DNA from: an uncultured Cytophagaceae bacterium
Lineage (GTDB): Bacteria; Bacteroidota; Bacteroidia; Cytophagales; Spirosomataceae
NCBI GenBank assembly: GCA_903907745.1
Contig: CAIVPF010000090.1
Location: 1 to 41,730 of the forward strand
DNA: 41,730 nt
Direction of reading: 5' to 3'
Shown here: positions 35,891-41,730 of the stretch, piece after piece
Numbering within the stretch: the first letter of the stretch is position 1
How the letters are laid out: each line of letters starts with the position of its first letter
The notes under the pieces: model-generated
The model's input: the letters and a program-made list of their open reading frames with translations, nothing else
Database searches by the model: none
What the model was told of the DNA's origin: nothing
Made by a program: the position numbers and the translations under genes

Positions 35891-35912
35891 TTTGCAATCT
35901 AGGAGAATTGAA

Positions 35913-36386
35913 TTAGCGTGTTATCGACATAATTTCAAATTCCATCTTGCCTGCCGGTGCTTGAATTTCAGCTAAATCACCGACTTTCTTGCCTAATAAG
36001 CCTTTCCCAAATGGAGAGGTCGCCGATATTTTTCCTGCGCGCAAATCTGCTTCCTCCTCCGAAACGATGGTATAAGTAACCACCATGGCATTTTTTGTAT
36101 TTTTTATTTGAACAATGGAGTAGATGGATACTTTAGATGTATCGATGGTCGATTCATCTAAAACACGCGCATTTGAAACGACTTCTTCCAATTTTGAAAT
36201 CTTTAATTCCAAAAGGCCTTGCGCATCTTTGGCGGCATCATATTCTGCATTCTCACTTAAATCACCTTTATCTCGGGCCTCAGCAATTTGTTTGGCCATA
36301 TCTTGACGACCTTGAAATTTCAATTGATGTAATTCCGATTTTAATTTTTCAACCGCCTCAGCTGTGTAATATTGAAACTTTGCCAT
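35913..36386 (-). CDS. greA: transcription elongation factor GreA
   Basis: GreA rescues backtracked RNA polymerase by stimulating transcript cleavage. The 157-residue product has the N-terminal coiled coil with the acidic tip ARDKGDLSENAEYDAAKDAQG and a C-terminal FKBP-like domain (ATSPFGKGLLGKKVGDLAEIQAPAG). The length is normal. A hairpin with a U run lies in its leader (see 36409-36447), and a terminator follows the gene. Confidence 0.97.
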   Translation of the reverse strand: MAKFQYYTAEAVEKLKSELHQLKFQGRQDMAKQIAEARDKGDLSENAEYDAAKDAQGLLELKISKLEEVVSNARVLDESTIDTSKVSIYSIVQIKNTKNAMVVTYTIVSEEEADLRAGKISATSPFGKGLLGKKVGDLAEIQAPAGKMEFEIMSITR

Positions 36387-36408
36387 ATGTATTACCCTTT
36401 AAATTTCT

Positions 36409-36447
36409 CTAAAAACAAAATAGAACAGCTTCCGACCGTTCTACTTA
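36409..36447 (-). promoter_or_regulatory. terminator-like hairpin in the greA leader
   Basis: On the minus strand GTAGAAC...GTTCTAT can form a stem of about 12 pairs (with G-U pairs) around loop CGGAA; the perfect core is TAGAAC/GTTCTA (plus strand 36443-36438 and 36426-36421). A TTTTGTTTTT run follows. It ends 23-35 bases before the greA ATG. It resembles a leader terminator or attenuator. Confidence 0.55.
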
Positions 36448-36601
36448 TTTTATTTGTAGTTTTGCTTCGAATTCCTGCCTAGAATAAATGTTTGTTTATC
36501 AACACGTATCTCATTTTTTTACTTCGTAAAGGTAATTAAAAAGCGATTAGATTCCCAAAACAATTTATATCTACGCAATTTGAACAAAAATTATATCTCC
36601 C

Positions 36602-37519
36602 GTGCGCATCATCTTTTTTGGAACACCTGAATTTGCGGTAGAAAGCTTAAAAGCGCTGGTCGATGCGAAATTTGATGTCGTAGCTGTCGTCACCGCCCCG
36701 GATAAGCCGGCGGGAAGAGGCCAACACCTGCAGCCATCCCCCGTCAAAATCTTTGCCGAAACATGTGGTTTAGCGGTTTTACAACCTATCAAATTGAAAG
36801 ATCCCTCTTTTTTAGAGGAATTAAGATTATATAATGCTGATTTGCAAATCATTGTGGCCTTTCGGATGTTGCCTGAACAGGTCTGGAACATGCCGCGCTT
36901 AGGCACCTTTAATTTACACGCGTCCTTATTACCTAATTACCGCGGTGCCGCCCCGATTCACTGGGCCATCATCAATGGGGAAAGGGAAACCGGAGTTACG
37001 ACCTTTTTTCTTCAACATGAAATCGATACCGGCGACCTCCTTTTTCAAGAAAAAGAAGCCATCTCGGAGAGCGATACGACCGGCGAATTATACGATCGCT
37101 TAATGAAAAAAGGGGCCAAATTAGTCGTTAAAACTACGTTGGCGATTATGGACGAGGCCATTCATCCGCAAGCTCAAATCGAAACCAAGGAATTGCGCAT
37201 CGCTCCTAAATTAACAAAAGAGACCGGGTTGGTTCATTGGTCGAAGGACGGTCAAAGCATCGTCAACCTCATCCGAGGCATGAATCCCTTCCCAGGCGCT
37301 CATACCGTTTTTCAAGGAAAACATTGTAAGATTTCTTCCGTCCGTTTTCATCCTGAAATCATAGCAGATTTGGGCATTGGAGTTTGGGATACGGATCAAA
37401 AAACGTTTTTACGTGTGGGTTGCGCCGATGGATACATCGAAATTTTAACCTGGCAAATGGAAGGAAAGAAGAAAATGGAGATTGCTGAATTTCTTCGAGG
37501 CTATTCCTTTACTTTTTAG
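36602..37519 (+). CDS. fmt: methionyl-tRNA formyltransferase
   Basis: Fmt formylates initiator Met-tRNA. The 305-residue protein has the formyltransferase fold with FFGTPEFAV near the start, the catalytic residues Asn104, His106 (FNLHASLLPNYRGAAPIHWAI) and Asp142 (EIDTGD), and a C-terminal domain (INLIRGMNPFPGA). The start is GTG at 36602; an in-frame stop lies eight codons upstream and there is no ATG between it and the conserved region. Its last bases overlap the convergent M15 peptidase gene by 11. Its functional partner def is at 21148. Confidence 0.95.
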   Translation: MRIIFFGTPEFAVESLKALVDAKFDVVAVVTAPDKPAGRGQHLQPSPVKIFAETCGLAVLQPIKLKDPSFLEELRLYNADLQIIVAFRMLPEQVWNMPRLGTFNLHASLLPNYRGAAPIHWAIINGERETGVTTFFLQHEIDTGDLLFQEKEAISESDTTGELYDRLMKKGAKLVVKTTLAIMDEAIHPQAQIETKELRIAPKLTKETGLVHWSKDGQSIVNLIRGMNPFPGAHTVFQGKHCKISSVRFHPEIIADLGIGVWDTDQKTFLRVGCADGYIEILTWQMEGKKKMEIAEFLRGYSFTF

Positions 37520-38465
37520 TGGCCAATTGCCAAGTTCCAAGTCGGTAAAAATACCCTTCTACAAATACCCAACCCGCCGGCACATGTGCGAAAAATGGCG
37601 TATCCCAAACAATGGGTGTCGGGATACTGATTGCATATTGACAAGCGCAAGGTTTGTTCACTTGGATAACAGCCAATTCCTTCAATAAATCTTTCGTATC
37701 CTGAAAATTTTCTTCTTTTTGTTCTGATTCAGCTGCATCCAAATTCTGGCGATATACCTGCATAAAGCGGGCATATTCAAAGCCTATATCCGGAAATTTT
37801 CGAATGAGTTCTGCCCCATTTTTTAAGCCCTGTACATGTCCAAGGTCCGGAAAACCAGCAAAATCTCCTCCCCAATACATGCCAATGGATTTAGCTATTT
37901 CACCCATTTTGTTATAGATCATACCCCTTCGCAAATACCGACGTTTTCGGTATATCCCGACATCCGCAGCTAAATCAAAATTGTGTAGCGAAATGGCCGT
38001 TTTAGATCGACCTGCAGCGACTAAGCGCAATTGTTTGGCTAAATCCCGTTCCTCTTGAAGATAACGTACTCGATACGCTTTGGGATGAAATTTGGCCAAG
38101 AGGCTGTCCTTGAGCCGGCTGAATTGTTGAACTTCTACATCCAATAGACCTTTCCAATTTTGGTTCAAATCAAAGCCCAACAAGCCATTCACAAAATGCG
38201 CTTCCCTGGTTTTTTGAAGTGTATCTAAGGAAAAGGTTTTTTGAGACCGACCCGAATTATCTAGCTTTTCAATTCGTAATTCAGGGGGTGAAAAATCTGT
38301 TGATTGCCGACTTTTATGTCGAATAATCCACAATAATTCTTCAAATGAAATTTGCTGGTACATTTGAGGACCACAAATGAGTCGGGCAGAATCGAGTTCC
38401 GCTTGGGAAATTGCAGGAAACCAAAGCCCCATGCAAGCAAATGCAAGCAGAAAAAATCGAACCAT
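37509..38465 (-). CDS. exported M15-family peptidase (peptidoglycan endopeptidase-like)
   Basis: The 318-residue protein has a signal peptide (cleavage near ISQAE). Residues about 145-215 match the M15C/VanY-CwlK fold: the zinc ligands are His161 and Asp168 in SLHNFDLAADVG and His210 in GFPDLGHVQ, next to GMYWGGDF. Such enzymes cut peptide stems of peptidoglycan. The usual glycine after SxHxx is aspartate here and the usual PHFQ is GHVQ, but all three ligands are kept. Its start is 5 bases after the LysM gene's stop, so the two probably work together on the wall. Confidence 0.8.
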   Translation of the reverse strand: MVRFFLLAFACMGLWFPAISQAELDSARLICGPQMYQQISFEELLWIIRHKSRQSTDFSPPELRIEKLDNSGRSQKTFSLDTLQKTREAHFVNGLLGFDLNQNWKGLLDVEVQQFSRLKDSLLAKFHPKAYRVRYLQEERDLAKQLRLVAAGRSKTAISLHNFDLAADVGIYRKRRYLRRGMIYNKMGEIAKSIGMYWGGDFAGFPDLGHVQGLKNGAELIRKFPDIGFEYARFMQVYRQNLDAAESEQKEENFQDTKDLLKELAVIQVNKPCACQYAISIPTPIVWDTPFFAHVPAGWVFVEGYFYRLGTWQLATKK

Positions 38466-38470
38466 GGGTC

Positions 38471-39112
38471 TTATTTGAGTGGGATGATTAATTGTTCCCC
38501 TCGTAAGGTAATGTCCTCCTTTTTATGGTTTACGTCCATAATGGATTTTTTAGAAACCTTGTATTTTTCGGCTACAACACGAAGTACATCGCCTGGACCG
38601 ACCGTGTGAATGGCTTTGATTTTGACTTTCAAACGAGTGATACCCACTTTAACATCGGAGGACACACCTGGATTCATCGATTTTAATTGGTCTACCGTCA
38701 ATCCAAAGCGATTCGCCACCCCATTAAAGGTTTCCCCCTTTTCCACGACATAAGTATGTTCTTTGCCTTCCGGGAGCGGTGTTTTAACTTCTTCCGGAAT
38801 TTTTTGTGCTTCCGCTTCTTGTTTCTGAGCTTCGAGGGCTAATTCTGCCTTTTGGGCTGAATCCTTCACCGCGCTAGAATCCGATGGAGATATATTCGAA
38901 CTAGAATCTGTGATGATGGAAACGGGTTGTTCCATTAATACCTCGTCATCTTCCAATTCCAATTTTTCTGCTTTAACCAATTCCTCCGTCTTAGGCCCCA
39001 TAAAATGCTCGTATCCAACGAGGACAAGTCCAAAAAGCGTTGCCAATAATATCAGCAAAGTGATGATCGGAAGATTAGCGCTTGAACTTTCTTTCAAAAA
39101 GGGGATTTTCAT
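38471..39112 (-). CDS. membrane-anchored protein with two LysM domains
   Basis: The 213-residue protein has one N-terminal membrane helix (about 14-34), an acidic and alanine/glutamine-rich spacer (about 40-115), and two C-terminal LysM domains (about 118-163: HTYVVEKGETFNGVANRFGLTVDQLKSMNPG; and 167-212: HTVGPGDVLRVVAEKYKVSKKSIMDVN). LysM binds peptidoglycan glycan chains. It lies between purE and the M15 peptidase, 6 and 5 bases from them, and may hold or guide that enzyme. Confidence 0.88.
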   Translation of the reverse strand: MKIPFLKESSSANLPIITLLILLATLFGLVLVGYEHFMGPKTEELVKAEKLELEDDEVLMEQPVSIITDSSSNISPSDSSAVKDSAQKAELALEAQKQEAEAQKIPEEVKTPLPEGKEHTYVVEKGETFNGVANRFGLTVDQLKSMNPGVSSDVKVGITRLKVKIKAIHTVGPGDVLRVVAEKYKVSKKSIMDVNHKKEDITLRGEQLIIPLK

Positions 39113-39118
39113 GAATGA

Positions 39119-39604
39119 TTACAGCTTATTTTGGGTACTTTGGCTCATTTCAGCCACTTTATCTTCTAATTCTTTTTTATAGGCCACTAACTTTTCAGAA
39201 AGCTTTTCATCGGAAACGGCTAAAATTTGAACCGCCAAAATACCTGCATTTTTAGATGCGTTTAAGGCGACGGTTGCCACCGGAACCCCATTAGGCATTT
39301 GTAAAATAGATAAAACAGAATCCCAGCCATCGATCGAATTCGAGGATTTCACCGGTACGCCGATCACCGGCAAAATCGTGGCAGATGCAACCATGCCTGG
39401 CAAATGTGCCGCCCCACCTGCCCCTGCGATGATCACTTGAACACCTCGGGATTTCGCATTTTGTGCATAATGAAGCATTTTAACAGGGGTCCGATGGGCT
39501 GAAACAATATCCACCTCAAAAGGAATCCCGAAATCTTTACAGACCTGAATGGCATCTTGCATGACAGGCAAATCTGAACTACTACCCATGATAATTCCAA
39601 TCAT
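39119..39604 (-). CDS. purE: N5-carboxyaminoimidazole ribonucleotide mutase
   Basis: PurE class I converts N5-CAIR to CAIR in purine synthesis, using the product of PurK. The 161-residue protein has GSSSDLPVM, the SAHRTP loop, GAGGAAHLPGMVAS and PVIGVPV, all family signatures. The adjacent purK confirms class I. It begins 12 bases after the purK stop. The C-terminal 20 residues are a charged helix beyond the core. Confidence 0.97.
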   Translation of the reverse strand: MIGIIMGSSSDLPVMQDAIQVCKDFGIPFEVDIVSAHRTPVKMLHYAQNAKSRGVQVIIAGAGGAAHLPGMVASATILPVIGVPVKSSNSIDGWDSVLSILQMPNGVPVATVALNASKNAGILAVQILAVSDEKLSEKLVAYKKELEDKVAEMSQSTQNKL

Positions 39605-39616
39605 ATTCGTATTTGT

Positions 39617-40750
39617 TTAACTAATCACGCGGATTAGATTTCTTACTTGTTCTGCTTTTTGTTCTATCTCCCCCCTGGAATCCCCCAAAATCGTCACATG
39701 CCCCATTTTCCGAAAGGCTTTCGTTATTTTTTTTCCATACAAAAATGGATACACCCCATCTATCGCAAGAATATCAGATAAGCCCTCATATTTCACAGGA
39801 CCCGTAAATCCGGCCTCTCCTAATAGATTTAGCATGCCTGAAAAACAGGTCGACCGGGTATCTCCCAAAGGCAATCCCGAAATCGCCCGCAAATGCTGTT
39901 CGTATTGAGAGGTCGCATTCGCACGTATCGTATGATGCCCCGAATTATGTGGGCGAGGCGCAATTTCATTAATTAATACCTCACCTTCGACTGTTAAAAA
40001 TAGTTCCACGGCTAAAATGCCTACTAATTCCAAGGATTCAATCAGGCTTTTAGCCAAAGAAACCGCCTTTTCTTCGGTCTCAGCAGATATTTCAGCCGGT
40101 GAAATCAAAAATTCAACGAGATTGTGCGTCGGATGAAAAACCATTTCGACAGTCGGGAACGCTGTGATTTGCCCCATTTCATTTCTCGCCACAATCACTG
40201 CCAATTCCTTCACAAATGGAACCGCTTTTTCCAATAAACCTGGTTCTTTAAATCCAAGTGAAATATCTGTGGCATTTTTAATGGATTGAACCCCACGGCC
40301 ATCGTATCCCCCTTTGCCTAATTTATGGAAGGCGGGTAAAAAATCAAGATGTTGGGCTATTTCTTCTGCGGATTCGATTAAAATAAAATCGGCTGTTTGG
40401 AATCCATGATCCTTAAAAAACTGCTTTTGCAAGCGTTTATCTTGAATCATCCGCAGGATATGTGGTTGGGGAAATACCTTTTTTCCTAGTTTCTCTAATG
40501 CTTCCAGCGCTTCGATATTCACATGTTCAATCTCGATACTAATCACATCGTGGTTTAAACCAAAAGCAAATACCGTATCAAAATCTTGAAAACTTCCATG
40601 AACAAATGTATGCGCGAGCGAATGGCAAGGCGCTTCTGCGTCCGGATCTAAGCAGGCGATTTCAAAATCAAGATCGACCGCTGCTTGTAAAAGCATTCTT
40701 CCCAGTTGGCCTCCGCCCAGCAATCCTATTTTAGGTAAAGCGCGATACAT
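39617..40750 (-). CDS. purK: N5-carboxyaminoimidazole ribonucleotide synthase
   Basis: PurK is an ATP-grasp enzyme that carboxylates AIR with bicarbonate and ATP. The 377-residue protein has the N-terminal GLLGGGQLGRMLLQAA, the ATP-grasp core (DKRLQKQFFKDHGF, KLGKGGYDGRGVQ) and NEIAPRPHNSGHHT. The ATG at 40750 is chosen; 23 upstream codons are open but unlike the family and overlap the opposite gene's promoter. It leads the purK-purE-LysM-M15 operon. Confidence 0.97.
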   Translation of the reverse strand: MYRALPKIGLLGGGQLGRMLLQAAVDLDFEIACLDPDAEAPCHSLAHTFVHGSFQDFDTVFAFGLNHDVISIEIEHVNIEALEALEKLGKKVFPQPHILRMIQDKRLQKQFFKDHGFQTADFILIESAEEIAQHLDFLPAFHKLGKGGYDGRGVQSIKNATDISLGFKEPGLLEKAVPFVKELAVIVARNEMGQITAFPTVEMVFHPTHNLVEFLISPAEISAETEEKAVSLAKSLIESLELVGILAVELFLTVEGEVLINEIAPRPHNSGHHTIRANATSQYEQHLRAISGLPLGDTRSTCFSGMLNLLGEAGFTGPVKYEGLSDILAIDGVYPFLYGKKITKAFRKMGHVTILGDSRGEIEQKAEQVRNLIRVIS

Positions 40751-40788
40751 AAATTGAATTAGAATGGGTAAAATTACGGCTTTTGTTT

Positions 40789-40796
40789 TACCTTTG
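40789..40796 (+). promoter_or_regulatory. -7 promoter element of the DUF6580-like gene
   Basis: TACCTTTG is an exact TAnnTTTG match, 34 bases before the ATG at 40831 and 52 before the ATG at 40849. No -33 TTTG is seen at 19 bases. Confidence 0.45.
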
Positions 40797-40848
40797 GAAA
40801 TTATTTCGCAATCAAACAAAAGATTATTGGATGCGGCAACAATATATC

Positions 40849-41403
40849 ATGACAAAAAGAACAGGCATTTTAATCGGATTTTTAGCGCTAGCGATCGCGA
40901 GTCGCTTTTTTATTCTGGCAGGACCGGCTTGGGCAAATTTTTCGCCCATGGCTTCTATGGCCCTTTTTGCTGGCACCTATTTTTCCAATCGCCTTCAAGC
41001 CATATCATGGACCCTATTAGCCTTATGGTTTTCAAATCTATTATTGAATAACCTTTTATACACCGAATTTTTCCCTAGTTTTTCCTTCGGTTTTGATGGC
41101 GTTCACATGGGCATTTTTGCCTTGATCAGTTTATTGGGGAGTGTCAACGCTCAAAAATCAATGAACATCACCCGCTTTGTAGGCTCCAACCTGACAGCAG
41201 CCTTAGGCTTTTTTATACTCTCTAATTTCGCGGTTTGGTTCGCAAGTGAAATCGCCTATCCTAAAAACTTCCAAGGTTTACTAAGCTGTTTTACCGCTGG
41301 ATTACCTTTCTTAAAGAATTCTTTATTGAGTCAATTCCTTTTTTCAGGCCTCTTTTTTGGCGCCTTCGAAAGTTTAAAAGTACGAATTCCAGCTTTGCGT
41401 TAA
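40849..41403 (+). CDS. DUF6580-like integral membrane protein
   Basis: The 184-residue protein has about five membrane helices. The segment [34 protein letters not shown] is typical of the family I recall as DUF6580, which resembles the substrate-binding S component of energy-coupling-factor transporters. Ligand and partner are unknown. The start at 40849 is my choice; an ATG six codons upstream (40831) is possible. The stop overlaps that of the convergent amidohydrolase by four bases. Confidence 0.75.
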   Translation: MTKRTGILIGFLALAIASRFFILAGPAWANFSPMASMALFAGTYFSNRLQAISWTLLALWFSNLLLNNLLYTEFFPSFSFGFDGVHMGIFALISLLGSVNAQKSMNITRFVGSNLTAALGFFILSNFAVWFASEIAYPKNFQGLLSCFTAGLPFLKNSLLSQFLFSGLFFGAFESLKVRIPALR

Positions 41404-41730
41404 TTGTTTTTATATACGGTTCCGTCGCGCATGACAAATTTCACTTTGCTCATCGACTGAATCGTTTCGGCCGGATTTCCCTCCACCGCAATTATATCCG
41501 CTGCCTTTCCAGGCTCAATGGTTCCCAATTTATCCGACTGCCCCAATAAATCTGCAGCATTCAGGGTGGCACTTCGAATCGCCTCCAAAGCCGGCATTCC
41601 CGCCTCATGCATTAATTCGAATTCCCGCGCATTTTTTCCATGACCAAAAACTCCCGCATCCGTACCAAAAGCAATTTTAACTCCAGCTTTATAGGCCTTC
41701 CCAAAAGTTGATTGGATAACTGGCCCAATC
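41400..41730 (-). CDS. amidohydrolase, C-terminal part
   Basis: About 109 residues of the C-terminus are inside the window; the gene runs off the right edge. The visible part has the metal-site segment [22 protein letters not shown], whose aspartate is a family ligand, and the closing [38 protein letters not shown] of imidazolonepropionase-like amidohydrolases, which often act on dipeptides. The substrate cannot be judged. Its stop codon is shared in four bases with the DUF6580-like gene. Confidence 0.9.
   Translation of the reverse strand, partial: IGPVIQSTFGKAYKAGVKIAFGTDAGVFGHGKNAREFELMHEAGMPALEAIRSATLNAADLLGQSDKLGTIEPGKAADIIAVEGNPAETIQSMSKVKFVMRDGTVYKNN

Noticed and set aside
1-41730. 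Defence island, CRISPR, prophage, insertion sequence, rRNA or tRNA
   Set aside because: No spaced repeats, transposase, integrase, restriction or toxin-antitoxin genes were seen, and no cloverleaf candidate was noticed in the short gaps.

Overview
The window is a housekeeping-rich chromosomal segment of a member of the Bacteroidota, most likely order Cytophagales; the genus cannot be fixed from the sequence. Reasons: a SusC/RagA-type TonB receptor start at the left edge, a type IX secretion sorting domain on an esterase, a fused alpha-beta 2-oxoacid dehydrogenase E1, a DUF1573 protein, a LytS/LytTR two-component pair, an rpsF-rpsR-rplI operon without ssb, and Bacteroidota promoters of the form TTTG-N19-TAnnTTTG. 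Starts lack Shine-Dalgarno sequences, as is usual for the phylum. I saw no rRNA, tRNA, CRISPR array, insertion sequence or prophage.

Layout. 1-141 (-): start of a SusC-like receptor. 142-626: AT-rich gap holding a probable broken glyoxalase-fold (VOC) fragment. 627-2444 (+): uvrC. 6361-2441 (-): a tight operon of fused E1 and nuoI-nuoJ-nuoK, with overlapping or abutting genes. 6513-6890 (+): DUF1573 protein, then short repeats and a bidirectional terminator. 10712-7054 (-): a two-gene operon of secreted sugar-active proteins (DUF1080/PA14, and a beta-propeller with cytochrome c). 10844-12674 (+): histidine kinase and LytTR regulator. 13129-12671 (-): small probable outer-membrane barrel. 13229-16992 (+): flippase, coiled-coil protein, zapA, rny, then a terminator. 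17059-17490 (+): GNAT. 21035-17487 (-): ppa, sppA, bioB. 21148-25888 (+): def, pheT and a GT-C-like membrane protein. 27241-25907 (-): ffh. 27389-28618 (+): icd. 30840-28693 (-): T9SS esterase. 32054-30955 (-): rpsF-rpsR-rplI. 33135-32152 (-): coiled-coil membrane protein. 33194-33871 (+): YggS-type PLP protein. 35844-33928 (-): BatA-like protein. 36386-35913 (-): greA with a terminator-like leader. 36602-37519 (+): fmt. 40750-37509 (-): purK-purE-LysM-M15 peptidase. 40849-41403 (+): DUF6580-like membrane protein. 41730-41400 (-): C-terminal part of an amidohydrolase.

Most of this is core metabolism, translation and envelope maintenance. No complete new system is evident. The leads worth following are the coiled-coil/ZapA/Rny cluster, the DUF1080/propeller-cytochrome pair, the E1-nuoIJK operon, the greA leader hairpin, the VOC remnant before uvrC, and repeated use of 4-bp tail-to-tail stop-codon overlaps (four of the convergent gene pairs).
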